Origin: JBBEAM01 sp942491105
GTDB lineage: Bacteria; Pseudomonadota; Alphaproteobacteria; Kiloniellales; DSM-21159
Direction: 5' to 3'
NCBI GenBank assembly: GCA_942491105.1
Contig: CALNZX010000001.1
Span: 806,001 to 870,000 of the forward strand
Length of the DNA stretch: 64,000 nt
Shown: piece after piece, positions 29,761-41,807 of the stretch
Layout of the letters: each line of letters begins with the position of its first letter
Numbering within the stretch: the stretch's first letter is position 1
The notes under the pieces: model-generated
The model's input: the letters and a program-made list of their open reading frames with translations, nothing else
Databases searched by the model: none
What the model was told of the DNA's origin: nothing
Position numbers and translations under genes: made by a program

Positions 29761-30801
29761 CTAGGCGGCGCCGAGCCGCACCATGCGCTGGTTTTCCTCG
29801 TCCCAAAGGACATAGCAGGTCGCCCTGAAGGCGGCGCGCAGACCCATCTTCGGGACCGCGCCAAGGTCGGAGATCGAATCCTGGCACTGCTGCAGACGGT
29901 AGTTCGGCACCTTCGGGTTGAGATGGTGGATATGGTGCAGCCCGATATTGCCGGTGAACCAGCGCAGCAGGCGCGGCAGGCGCAGATAGGTCGAGCCTTC
30001 GAGCGAGGCCTTCAAGGGGCTCCAGGCGTCGTGGCGCGCCCAGATGGTATCGTCCGAACGGTGCTGCACCGTGAACAGCCAGACACCGATGATCGAGGCC
30101 AGCACCATCACCGGCAGCTGCACCAGCAGCACAAGCTCGAAGCCCAGGACCAGGCCCAGCCCGCCGTAGAGCGCGACCAGGGCAAGATCCGTCAGATAGA
30201 CTGCCCGGCGCTCGCTTTTCCAGCTTGCGGGCATGTCGAAGGGCAGGCGATACAACAGCAGGAACACCAGCGGCGGCAGCAGCACGTTGGCGACGATGGG
30301 GTTGCGGCTGAGCCGGTACCAGCGCCGGGGCCAGGGGCCGAGCGCCCGGTATTCCGCGACGGTCAGGCAGGAGGAGTAGATATCCACCCCGGTATCGCGC
30401 CGGTCGAGATCGTTCCAGACGCCATGGTGGCCGGCGTGCTGCCGCCGCCAGGACAGATAGGGCGTCAGGGTCAGCAGACTGCACAGGAATCCCAGAACGT
30501 CGTTCATCCGCCGCGCGCGGAAAAACGCGCCGTGGCCGCAGTCGTGCTGCACGATGAAGCTTCGCACCAGGAAACCGGCGGCCAGGGGCGCCAGCGCCAG
30601 GCTGAGCCAGATCGACACGCCGGCCAGGGCGTACATCGCGGCGCAAACCGCGAGGAAGCCGCCGATGGTCGTCACGATCTGCCCGAAGCTGGCCAGCGCG
30701 GTCGGCGTCTGAAATCCGGCGACGCGGCGTCTGAGGTTCCGGCCGTAGCCATCCGGCTTACGGTTGGTAGAAAGACCTGTCGTCAATAAAATCGCTTTCA
30801 A
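29761..30801 (-). CDS. Fatty acid desaturase family protein
   Basis: A 346-residue membrane desaturase. The three histidine boxes that bind the di-iron centre are present: HDCGHGAFF, then WRRQHAGHHG, and the distal HHIHHLNPKVPNYRLQQC. Several hydrophobic helices flank them (for example LASIIGVWLF). It should introduce a double bond into an acyl-lipid. The exact regiospecificity is unknown. The gene converges with recQ, 9 bp apart. Confidence 0.9.
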   Translation of the reverse strand: MKAILLTTGLSTNRKPDGYGRNLRRRVAGFQTPTALASFGQIVTTIGGFLAVCAAMYALAGVSIWLSLALAPLAAGFLVRSFIVQHDCGHGAFFRARRMNDVLGFLCSLLTLTPYLSWRRQHAGHHGVWNDLDRRDTGVDIYSSCLTVAEYRALGPWPRRWYRLSRNPIVANVLLPPLVFLLLYRLPFDMPASWKSERRAVYLTDLALVALYGGLGLVLGFELVLLVQLPVMVLASIIGVWLFTVQHRSDDTIWARHDAWSPLKASLEGSTYLRLPRLLRWFTGNIGLHHIHHLNPKVPNYRLQQCQDSISDLGAVPKMGLRAAFRATCYVLWDEENQRMVRLGAA

Positions 30802-30959
30802 TCGGCAGGTTCCGCGTCAAACGCCCGGCACCTGTCGGGCGGCACGTAACGGCCTGAAGTTTTTCCGTAAAGAAGCGAACATAGCACGAAAGGCGGCATT
30901 GCGGCCATGACAGCTTTCATGGCGGCCAAGCAGCGCGCCCGCGCCCCATGCCATAGCCG

Positions 30960-30968
30960 TGCTATACT
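30960..30968 (+). promoter_or_regulatory. Possible extended -10 promoter for the glycosyltransferase gene
   Basis: TGCTATACT matches an extended -10 element (TGnTATAAT) and lies 36 bp before the ATG at 31005. No good -35 is visible, as is usual for extended -10 promoters. This is a weak, by-eye assignment. Confidence 0.35.
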
Positions 30969-31004
30969 CGCGCGAAACCGACCTGAGCACGGATAGATAC
31001 GAGC

Positions 31005-31778
31005 ATGACCCGGATCGCGGTGGTAACGCCCTACTTCGACGAGGCGCGCAGCGTCCTGGAGCGCTGCCTGGACAGCGTCGCCCGCCAGAGCGTCGCCGCC
31101 GATCACATCCTGGTCGCCGACGGCCGGCCCCAGGCCTGGATCGAAGAACGCGGCCTGCGGCACATCGCTCTCGATCGCAGCCATGGCAACTACGGCAACA
31201 CGCCCAGGGCGGTCGGCGCGATCCTGGCGATGGGCGAAGGCTACGAGGCGATCTGTTTTCTCGACGCCGACAACTGGCTGGAGCCGGAGCATCTGGAAAT
31301 CTGTCTGGCGACGGCCGCGCGCGGCGGGGAGCGGCCCTGCGATTACGTGCTGACCCAGCGCATTCTGCGCCGCCCCGACGGCAGCGTCCTCAAGGAGGCG
31401 CCCTCGGGCAAGGACTACAAGGGCGACACCAACTGCTTCATGTTCTTCCCCGGCGCCTATCATATCCTGCCGATCTGGGGAACCATGCCCCAGGAACTCT
31501 CGGGGATCGGCGACCGGGTCCTCTACGTCGCGCTGCGCAGCAAGGGCCTGCGCGGCCTGCTCACCGGACGCAGCACGGTGAACTACGTCACCCTGTTCTC
31601 CGAGACCTATCGCGCCCTGGGCGAAGCCCCGCCGGCGGCGGCCAAGGGAGTCGATTTCACGGAGATCCGCAACTGGATCGATTCCCTTGAGGGTTACGAG
31701 GTAGAGCTTGCCGAGCGCCGCACCGGAGTGCCTCTGAAACCGCGGCCCGCGCGCGGCGACAGGAAGTCCGCGAAATAA
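31005..31778 (+). CDS. Glycosyltransferase family 2 protein
   Basis: A 257-residue GT-A fold glycosyltransferase. The N-terminus IAVVTPYFDEARSVLERCLDSVARQS is typical of GT2, and the DXD-like metal/nucleotide motif is in ICFLDADNWLEPEHLE near residue 90. No transmembrane helix is apparent, so it is probably cytoplasmic or peripheral. The acceptor is unknown. It stands alone between two divergent or spaced genes rather than in a polysaccharide cluster. Confidence 0.85.
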   Translation: MTRIAVVTPYFDEARSVLERCLDSVARQSVAADHILVADGRPQAWIEERGLRHIALDRSHGNYGNTPRAVGAILAMGEGYEAICFLDADNWLEPEHLEICLATAARGGERPCDYVLTQRILRRPDGSVLKEAPSGKDYKGDTNCFMFFPGAYHILPIWGTMPQELSGIGDRVLYVALRSKGLRGLLTGRSTVNYVTLFSETYRALGEAPPAAAKGVDFTEIRNWIDSLEGYEVELAERRTGVPLKPRPARGDRKSAK

Positions 31779-32001
31779 TATTACTTGCTTTCCGGCGCGC
31801 GAAGGCGCATCTACGGCTCAGATTTTCTCGCGACCGCGCGGCGCGCTTTCTGGAATTCCATTTCGGCGAGCGCATCATCCCGAGACGATTTTCCAGAAAA
31901 ACTTCCGTTTTCTCCGACGCGCATGGGGAACGGCCAAGCGCCGCAGCCTTTGCGTGTGCCCAAATGGGCCCGCCGCACGGCGCAGAAAGCATTGCATACC
32001 A

Positions 32002-33447
<1,446 letters not shown>

Positions 33448-33465
33448 GGCCTAGAAGTCAGGTTT

Positions 33466-33499
33466 CGGCGGCGCTCATAGAGCGTCGCCGTACCGTTTT
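33466..33499 (+). terminator. Rho-independent terminator after rhlE
   Basis: An 11-bp stem (CGGCGGCGCTC / GAGCGTCGCCG with one G-T pair) around a three-base ATA loop is followed by TACCGTTTT. It lies 18 bp after the rhlE stop and marks the edge between core genome and the AT-rich island. Confidence 0.8.
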
Positions 33500-33877
33500 C
33501 TCCAATTTGCCCGGCAGCTCAGTCTTAAGGACAGAGTTCAGGCCGGAAAATGAAAGGATAGAGCAGCAACGTATTCTGGCATACTAAAAACAAACCGTTT
33601 TCCTGCATGCCTGTTCAGCAGATTCTTCGCGATCAGTTATCATAAAAACCTGTTCCCTATATTCCCCATTCGCTGGGTTTTTATATATATCAAACATCTC
33701 CTCAGATGCGCATAGAACCCCCGCCTCCCCCACCACGCTTAGACCCCCTTGCGCACCTTATAGCTTCTTTAAAAACCCCTCGAAGCAAAGATAGTTCTTC
33801 TGTAAAGCCGCATCACAGGCGCACCACACGTGCTTAACTGAGCCTTCTAGGTATGAGCCCCACCACTCCCTGGAACA
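33500..33877. other. AT-rich non-coding stretch with no recognisable intact gene
   Basis: No open frame here has a recognisable product. On the minus strand, the frame of the broken helicase gene continues past its TGA at 33878 for about 38 open codons (WWGSYLEGSVKHVWC and onward) to a stop near 33757. Another frame just after the break reads VPAIDVPG. These may be leftovers of the helicase C-terminus. No inverted repeats or transposase remains are evident. Confidence 0.4.
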
Positions 33878-35666
<1,789 letters not shown>

Positions 35667-35667
<1 letters not shown>

Positions 35668-36482
35668 TATACTTCTCCACAAATATCATGCGTAATTTCA
35701 TCTAGCGCTATATTGTTTAAATTTCTAGGTTCATCTGGAAGTCCAATTCTGCTGAATTGTTGAGAAAAAAGTTGAATAATTTTGTATCTATATATAGAAG
35801 TTAACCTTGCGATTCGATAGGCGCCTTCGGATCAGATACTCCACTCTTAATCATTTCTGATTCTGCAGCAAAACATTTACTTTCTGTAATTGAGTAAACT
35901 CTTCTCATTCGTATAACATAGCCTAGACCTGGCACTTCTGGTATTTCATTTATAAAAAAATGTGCGTCTCCGAGACTTTTATAGGAATCTTTTATTTGCT
36001 TGGAGATGAATTCCGATTTGCTTTTATGTAATTTTGATATTTCGATAAATTTTTCGTAAGAATTTAGATTCGGATCGCATAATATCTTAATTTGTTCCAT
36101 GCATTCTAAAGTTTTGCTTCTATTTTTTTGATTCAGCCAGTTCTTGCTTTATCATTTTATCTAACACGCCCTGACAACTTTCTACTTTTATCCAACTAAT
36201 TATATCTTTGACTTCACTTTTATTAACATTGATGTACGATAAAAGTTGGCTTGATTTCAATTCTAAGTATTTTGATGAAAATTCCCGCGCCCAAAACTTT
36301 TTAATATAATTTTGAAACTTATATACGGCAAGATATGCGACTACTCCATCCAGCTTTTTATGCTGTAAATCGCAATCTGCATTTAGAATTACGCCGAATT
36401 CAGGTAAAGAATCATCTTTGGGAGCCTTTATAATATCGCCTTGCCGCAGCATTTCTTTTGGATTTGCTAATTCAATTTCCAT
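35667..36482 (-). pseudogene. Unassigned helicase partner ('DCD-motif' protein), doubly frameshifted
   Basis: Three segments span what would be a protein of about 271 residues. Segment 1 (36482 to 36120) reads RQGDIIKAPKDD, then PEFGVILNADCDLQHKK, and stops just after an A7 run. Segment 2 (from about 36123 to 35825) is one base out of phase and includes LGDAHFFINEIPEVPGLGYV. Segment 3 returns to the first frame as YRIARLTSIYRYKIIQLFS and ends with a TAA that overlaps the helicase ATG (TAATG). One base is extra at the A-run and one is missing near 35825. I do not recognise the family. Tight coupling suggests that the two products worked together. Confidence 0.65.
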
Positions 36483-36527
36483 ACTGTGAATACCTAAGTT
36501 GAAATGTGATTTGCTCTTATCAGAGTT

Positions 36528-36558
36528 ATTCTAGTACAACTTAACTAATTATTGTCAA
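36528..36558 (-). promoter_or_regulatory. Probable promoter of the island operon
   Basis: On the minus strand, TTGACA (36553-36558) is followed after 16 bp by TACTAG (36531-36536), or after 19 bp by TAGAAT (36528-36533). It lies about 50 bp before the ATG at 36482. A consensus -35 in AT-rich DNA supports transcription of the helicase module from its own promoter. Confidence 0.5.
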
Positions 36559-36588
36559 ATTATTTTTCAATCAGTGGCTAACGTGCCT

Positions 36589-39348
36589 TCACTCCGCCGC
36601 CGCATCCCCTTCCTCCGTCGCCTTCCCCGCCTCCGCGAGCTTTAGCCGCACCACGAACACCGAGCCCTGCGCACCCGTCTCCGCCAGCTCCAGCTCACCG
36701 CCGAGCTGGTGCATGATCTGTTTGGAGATGGCGAGGCCGAGGCCGCTGCCGGCGTGGAGTTCGGCGCCTTCGTTCCAACCGCGGGAGAACTTGGAGAACA
36801 GGGTCTCCTGCTGCTCCGGCGGGATGCCGGGGCCGTTGTCGCGGACCCGGAACTCGACCCAGCCGGTCTTGCGCGAGGCGTCGAGTTCGACCCGCGCCTT
36901 GGGGCTGCTGGCGTCGTTGTACTTGATGGCGTTGGAGACCAGGTTGACGAAGACCTGCTTGAGGCGGTCGCGCTCGGCGATCACGGTGACCGGCGCGTGG
37001 TCGAAGTCCACCACCACCTCGACGCCATGGCGCTGGGCGAGGCCGCGCATGGTCTCCACGGCGTCGTGGGCGACCTCGGTGCAGTCGACCTCCCCCAGGG
37101 ACCACTCGGCCTGGCCGCTCTCCATGCGGCTGAGATCGAGGATTTCGTCGAGCAGACGGGTCAGGCGCTCGCTTTCCTGGCGGATGATGGCGAGGAAGCG
37201 CTTGGCCTCGGCGCCTTCCAGGTCCTGCTGCTCGGCGAGGATTTCCGAGAAGGAGCGGATCGAGGTCATCGGCGTGCGCAGCTCGTGGCTGACCCGGCTG
37301 AGGAAGTCGTCCTTCATCATGTCGAGCTGGGTCAGCTTGTCGTTGGCGCGGCGCAACTCGGCCGCGGTTTCCTCCAGCTCCAGGGACTTGCGCTCCAGGG
37401 CGCGGGAGGTGCGGATCGCCTGCTGGGTCTCGTCGAGGATTTCGATCACCGCGTCGAGATTGATGGTCTCGCCCTTGACGATGCGCGACACCAGGGAGCG
37501 GGCCGAGGCGGCGCCGACGCTGCTGGCGAGCTGGCGCTCGACATAGGCGATCAGGGTGGGGTCCGGCGCCGGCAGGTGGTCCTTGCGGCCCTGCCGCCGG
37601 GCATAGTCGCGGAAGATCCTGAAGGCCCGCTCCGAGCCCAGGATGCGCTGGGTCAGGCGGAACAGATCCTCGGTGGTGGCGGAGCGGTTGAGCGCGCCCT
37701 CGACGCGCTGCTCGCCGGACTGAAAGGCGTTGACGAAAACCGCCGACTGCAGGGATTCCAGCGGCGACTGCTCGCTGGCCAGGGAGACCCCGACGTAGGC
37801 GATGACATTGGCGGTCATCGACCACAGCAGGCCATGCACCAGCGGGTCCCAGCCGGTCAGGCCGAACAGCGCCGCCGGCCGCAGCAGGGCGATGCCCCAG
37901 GGCCCCTCGGCGACCATGTCGTTGAAGGCCCAGCCGGCGTCGGCGAAGGTCGGCGTCAGCAGGGTGTAGGCCCAGACCAGGAAGCCGATGGACAGGCCCC
38001 AGAGCGCGCCCTTGCGGGTCGCCCGCTGCCAGTAGATGCCGATCACCAGCGCCGGCAGGAACTGGGCCACCCCGGCGAAGGAGATCAAGCCGATGGACGC
38101 CAGGGGATTGCCCGAGCCGGTGACGCGGTAATAGGTGAAGCCGAGCGTCAGAATGACGACAATGGCAAGCCGCCGGATCAGCAGCAGCGTGGTCGAGAAG
38201 TCGCCGGTCTCCGGCTCCGAAAAGAACGGCAGGCGCAGCAGCAGCGGCGCCACCAGATGGTTGGAAATCATGATCGACAGGGCGATCGAGGCGACGATCA
38301 CCATGGAGGTCGCCGCCGAAAGCCCGCCGATGAAGGCAAGCAGCGCCAGCCCGCCCTGCCCGGCCGCCAGCGGCACGGTCAGCACGTAGAGATCCGGGTT
38401 GGCGGTCGCTGGCAGGGAGGTGATGCCGCCGATGGCGATCGGCACCACGAAGAGGCTGATCAGCAGCAGATAGAGCGGGAACAGCCAGGAGGCCGTCGCC
38501 AGATGCCGCTCGTCGGCGTTCTCCACCACCGCGACCTGAAACTGCCGCGGCAGGCAGATGATCGCGGCGCCCGACAGGAACAGGGTCGCCACCCAGCGCG
38601 CCTCGAAGCCCTCGTTGAAGCTGTAGAGGCGCAGCACCTCCGGGTGCTCGGCCGCCTGCGCGAAGAGATCGCGGATGCCGTCGTTGAGGCCATAGGCGGC
38701 GAACAGCGCGATGGCCCCCAGGCTCAACAGCTTGACGATGGACTCGAAGGCGATGGCGGCGACCACGCCGGGGTGGCGCTCGTCGGCGCCCAGGTTGCGG
38801 GTGCCGAAGATGATCACGAAGGCGGCCATGCAGACCGCGACCCACAGCCCGGTGTCGGCGAGCAGCCCGCGCTCGGCCAGCGCCGGGGCCACGTCCGTGG
38901 GCGCGCCCAGGGCATCGAAGCTGGCGGCCACGGCCTTGAGCTGCAGCGCGATATAGGGCGTGACCCCGATCATCGCGATCACCGTGACCAGGGCCGACAG
39001 CAGCGCCGACTTGCCGTAGCGCGCGGAGATGAAATCGGCGATCGAGGTGATGCGCTGTGCCTTGCTGATCCGCACCAGCTTGCGCAGCAGGAACCACCAG
39101 CCCATCAGCACCACCGTCGGGCCGAGGTAGATGGTCAGGAACTCCAGGCCGTTGCGCGCCGCCGATCCGACCGCGCCGTAGAAGGTCCAGGAGGTGCAGT
39201 AGACCGCCAGGGAGAGGGTATAGACCACCGGAGACTCAACGAAGCGGGCCGCCCCGCGCTTGGCCCGGCGGTCCGAGACGAAGGCGAGCAGGAACAGGCC
39301 GCCAAGATAGAGGCTGGCGATGGCGATCACATAGCCGGAGCTCAGCAT
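36589..39348 (-). CDS. Sensor histidine kinase with SLC5 symporter-like N-terminus (CrbS/MxtR type)
   Basis: A 919-residue membrane kinase. About the first 500 residues form a sodium:solute-symporter-like domain with many helices (SLAVYCTSWTFYGAVGSAARNG early on). A STAC-like linker follows (ERQLASSVGAASARSL), then a coiled coil, HisKA near residues 680-745 (SHELRTPMTSIRSFSEIL), and HATPase with NAIKYN, DNGPGIP and GSGLGLAISK. There is no C-terminal receiver domain. Relatives (CrbS, MxtR) sense short organic acids and control acetate use. The small membrane protein, a CheY-like receiver and an XRE regulator lie upstream on the same strand. Confidence 0.92.
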   Translation of the reverse strand: MLSSGYVIAIASLYLGGLFLLAFVSDRRAKRGAARFVESPVVYTLSLAVYCTSWTFYGAVGSAARNGLEFLTIYLGPTVVLMGWWFLLRKLVRISKAQRITSIADFISARYGKSALLSALVTVIAMIGVTPYIALQLKAVAASFDALGAPTDVAPALAERGLLADTGLWVAVCMAAFVIIFGTRNLGADERHPGVVAAIAFESIVKLLSLGAIALFAAYGLNDGIRDLFAQAAEHPEVLRLYSFNEGFEARWVATLFLSGAAIICLPRQFQVAVVENADERHLATASWLFPLYLLLISLFVVPIAIGGITSLPATANPDLYVLTVPLAAGQGGLALLAFIGGLSAATSMVIVASIALSIMISNHLVAPLLLRLPFFSEPETGDFSTTLLLIRRLAIVVILTLGFTYYRVTGSGNPLASIGLISFAGVAQFLPALVIGIYWQRATRKGALWGLSIGFLVWAYTLLTPTFADAGWAFNDMVAEGPWGIALLRPAALFGLTGWDPLVHGLLWSMTANVIAYVGVSLASEQSPLESLQSAVFVNAFQSGEQRVEGALNRSATTEDLFRLTQRILGSERAFRIFRDYARRQGRKDHLPAPDPTLIAYVERQLASSVGAASARSLVSRIVKGETINLDAVIEILDETQQAIRTSRALERKSLELEETAAELRRANDKLTQLDMMKDDFLSRVSHELRTPMTSIRSFSEILAEQQDLEGAEAKRFLAIIRQESERLTRLLDEILDLSRMESGQAEWSLGEVDCTEVAHDAVETMRGLAQRHGVEVVVDFDHAPVTVIAERDRLKQVFVNLVSNAIKYNDASSPKARVELDASRKTGWVEFRVRDNGPGIPPEQQETLFSKFSRGWNEGAELHAGSGLGLAISKQIMHQLGGELELAETGAQGSVFVVRLKLAEAGKATEEGDAAAE

Positions 39349-39350
39349 GG

Positions 39351-39590
39351 CTAGCTCTCCGGGTTCCCGCGTTCCACGCCGCCGGGGTCCGGCGCGATCA
39401 GACGGCGCGACAGCCAGGCGGTCAGCAGGATGCCGACGAACCAGATGCAGAAGATGTAGACGTGCAGCAGCGGCAGGCCGAACAGGAAGCCCGACTGGTC
39501 GAACAGCCGCACATAGGGCGGCAGGAAAAGCAGCACCCCGCCCAACGGCAGCAGGACTGCGGCATCGCGGGCGCGGCGGCGGATGGTCAT
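39351..39590 (-). CDS. Small membrane protein (DUF3311-like)
   Basis: A 79-residue protein with two hydrophobic segments (AVLLPLGGVLLFLPPYV and LPLLHVYIFCIWFVGILLTAWL). The pattern PPYVRLF...FLFGLPLLHVY resembles small proteins encoded beside SSS-family symporters, and the following gene carries such a domain. It may be a subunit or folding partner of the sensor. The ATG at 39590 is preferred over a longer in-frame reading from 39653. Two bases separate it from the kinase start. Confidence 0.6.
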   Translation of the reverse strand: MTIRRRARDAAVLLPLGGVLLFLPPYVRLFDQSGFLFGLPLLHVYIFCIWFVGILLTAWLSRRLIAPDPGGVERGNPES

Positions 39591-39600
39591 CCCGGCCTCT

Positions 39601-39996
39601 CTAGGTCGCCTGCGCGGCCGGCGCGGCGCCGTCGCCGAGCAGATCGCGGACACGGGCCAGCAGATCGTTGTTGGAGTAGGGCTTGGTGACGAAGTCGTTG
39701 GCCCCGAGGTCGAGCATCCTGCGGCGGTCGGCTTCCTGGCCCTTAGCGGTCAGCACCAGTACCGGCAGCTCGCGCAGCGGCGGCGAGCCGCGCAGTTTCC
39801 GCAACACGTCGAAGCCGTTCATGGTCGGCATCATGATATCGAGAATGAACAGATCGGGGCGCTGCTGGGCCAGCGAGGTCATCGCCTCGCCGCCATCGCC
39901 GACACTGCGCACTTCATAGCCGGCGCGGGTCAATAGGAAGGTCAGCGATTCGACGATATAGGCCTCGTCCTCCGCGATCAGCACCGTTTTCGCCAT
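39601..39996 (-). CDS. CheY-like response regulator (receiver domain only)
   Basis: A 131-residue single receiver domain. The acidic pocket is in LIAEDEAYIVE, the phospho-acceptor Asp is D54-region LFILDIMMPTMNG, the conserved Thr is in VLVLTAKG, and the Lys is in DFVTKPYSN. There is no output domain, so it must act by protein contact or as a phosphate relay. Its position between the XRE regulator and the SLC5-type kinase, all on one strand, makes it the probable partner of that kinase. Confidence 0.93.
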   Translation of the reverse strand: MAKTVLIAEDEAYIVESLTFLLTRAGYEVRSVGDGGEAMTSLAQQRPDLFILDIMMPTMNGFDVLRKLRGSPPLRELPVLVLTAKGQEADRRRMLDLGANDFVTKPYSNNDLLARVRDLLGDGAAPAAQAT

Positions 39997-40080
39997 GGCG
40001 GCTTCTCCCCAGATATGACCCGGCCTCTCGCGGGCCGGCTTGCTCTCAGCATCCCACGCCTTTTCCGCGAGGACTACCCC

Positions 40081-41616
40081 CTAGCCTGCCACGGCCTGCA
40101 AAGGCGCCAAATTCTGCCGTTGCGGCAGCAGCGCCGGCTGGGCGCGCTGCGCGCAGCCCTGGCGCGGACAGGAGCGGCAGTTGTAGCCCACCGGCGTCGC
40201 CTGAACCTCCCGCGCGCCGGAAAAGGCGTCGCCATAAACGATACGCTCGAGATAGGCCGCCTCGCAGCCCAGCATCACGCTAAAGGCCGGCGCCAGCTCG
40301 CCATAGGGCGCGGTCCGCTTTTCCACCCGCCGCGCGACGAACAGATAGCGCTCGCCCTCGGGCATCGCCGCTAGTTGCGCCACGGTGCGCTCCGGCGCGG
40401 TGAAGGCGCCGTAGAGCGCCCAGAGCGGACAGGCCCCGCCATAGCGCGGCATGCGCAGGCCGGCGATGCTGAAGGGCTTCGACAGATTGCCCGCGGCGTC
40501 GGCGCGCAGAAAGGCGAAGGGAATACCCTCGGCGCCCGGGCGGCGCAGAGTGACCAGACGGTGCGCCGCCTGCTCGAAGCTGCCCGAGAAGCGGGCCGCC
40601 AGACGCTCGATGTCGTAGCGCAGTTCCTCGGCGGCGGCCCGGAAGGCCTCATAGGGAAACAGCAAGGCGCCGGCGGCGTAGCTGGCCAGGGCCAGGCGCG
40701 CGCGCTCCTGCGCCTCCGGCGTGGTCAGGCGCTCGTCCTCGATCAAATCCCCGATCAGGGCGCGCAGTTCGATCCCAAGCAGCGCGCGCAGCTGGGCAAA
40801 GCGGCGGGTGGCCGGCGGCGTTCCCTCGGCGAAGGCGATTTCCCCGCCATGGCGCGCACTCAGGCGCTGCGCCGCAGCGCTGACAAGGTCGTTGCCATTC
40901 TCCGCGCCGGCATCGGCGCCGAGGTCCAGGCGCAGCCGGTCCGCCGCCTCTTCCAGTTCTGGAAAGTAGTTGCCTTGGAAGATGATGAAGTCGTCCACCT
41001 CCTCGGCCGGCGAGCTCGGCTTCGGCGTTTCCAGGGTTCCGCCTAGCAGCGTGATCATCTCCCGCGCGCTGGAGCCGAGGTGCTCGCTCTCGCTGGCGAT
41101 GATATGGGAAAAATGCGCGCGCTCGCCGGCGGCGAGGTCTTCATGCTGCTCGAGGATCTCCGCGAAGGAACGGATCGCCGTCACCTGGGTCAGCATCGCG
41201 TGGCTGAGTTCCATCAGCGCCGGATCCTGGCTCAGCCGGTCGGACAGGGCCAGGGAGGTTTCCGTCGCATCGCGGTAGTTGCGGTGCAGGGTGACGAAGG
41301 CCCGCGCCCAGGCCGGGTGCTGGGCGACGAAGTCGAGCGCGCCGCGTTCATCGAGTCCGGCGATCGCCAGAGACCGGACGATCTCCAGCACGTCCTGGGC
41401 AAGCCGGGCATCGCCACTGCCGCTCAAGTGCTCGACCTCGACCTTCAGCTCCGCCGCGATCCGCCCGAGCAAGGCGCCGCCGATCATCCTTTTGTCGTGC
41501 TCGATCAGGTTGAGGTAGGACCCGGAAATGCCGACCGCCTCGGCCAGCGCGCTTTGCGTCAAGCCCCGCTCGCCGCGCCTTTTGCGGATTCTCTGGCCGA
41601 TGGGCAGCCGCGCCAT
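40081..41616 (-). CDS. ScfR-like XRE regulator with an embedded HisKA-like segment
   Basis: A 511-residue protein. The N-terminal XRE helix-turn-helix is at residues 7-62 (TQSALAEAVGISGSYLNLIEH). The C-terminal half resembles the DUF2083 domain of short-chain fatty acyl-CoA regulators (ScfR/RamB), ending in a cysteine cluster C-R-S-C-P-R-Q-G-C. Residues about 134-190 (ELSHAMLTQVTAIRSFAEIL and onward) align with the HisKA domain of the neighbouring kinase, keeping the His (H139) but not the Pro of the usual HELRTP box. It probably controls acetate, propionate or acyl-CoA metabolism, and possibly the divergent transporter operon at 41808. Confidence 0.85.
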   Translation of the reverse strand: MARLPIGQRIRKRRGERGLTQSALAEAVGISGSYLNLIEHDKRMIGGALLGRIAAELKVEVEHLSGSGDARLAQDVLEIVRSLAIAGLDERGALDFVAQHPAWARAFVTLHRNYRDATETSLALSDRLSQDPALMELSHAMLTQVTAIRSFAEILEQHEDLAAGERAHFSHIIASESEHLGSSAREMITLLGGTLETPKPSSPAEEVDDFIIFQGNYFPELEEAADRLRLDLGADAGAENGNDLVSAAAQRLSARHGGEIAFAEGTPPATRRFAQLRALLGIELRALIGDLIEDERLTTPEAQERARLALASYAAGALLFPYEAFRAAAEELRYDIERLAARFSGSFEQAAHRLVTLRRPGAEGIPFAFLRADAAGNLSKPFSIAGLRMPRYGGACPLWALYGAFTAPERTVAQLAAMPEGERYLFVARRVEKRTAPYGELAPAFSVMLGCEAAYLERIVYGDAFSGAREVQATPVGYNCRSCPRQGCAQRAQPALLPQRQNLAPLQAVAG

Positions 41617-41686
41617 TTACGCTCCCCGAATAGGCGTTTGTAAATATCATTACAACGCAGTTGCAATATTTTCCGCCATTTTTACA

Positions 41687-41696
41687 AAACTTTGCA
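41687..41696. promoter_or_regulatory. Possible RamB/ScfR-type binding motif
   Basis: AAACTTTGCA resembles the AA-CTTTGCA half-site bound by RamB-type regulators. It lies in the 191-bp region between the divergent XRE regulator and binding-protein genes. Two related motifs, TTTGTAAA (41636-41643) and GTTGCAA (41660-41666), are nearby. The match is short and judged by eye. Confidence 0.3.
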
Positions 41697-41807
41697 TTCG
41701 AGGCAATGGGGCATTGCGGTGCCCCCGCCTCCGCCTCCTAAGATGCCGGACGGGCGATCGAAGAAATGTCGCCGGCTCAATGACACGTATCCTTGGGAGG
41801 AAACTCG

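Noticed and set aside
36115..36135. Programmed -1 ribosomal frameshift at the A7 run in the island gene
   Set aside because: The downstream segment is in the +1 phase relative to the upstream one. A -1 slip at this run would read ATAGAAGCAAAACTT and stop, so the canonical mechanism does not fit.
40017..40045. GC hairpin between the receiver and XRE genes as a terminator
   Set aside because: The CCGGCC/GGCCGG stem is short and has no T-run on the transcribed strand.
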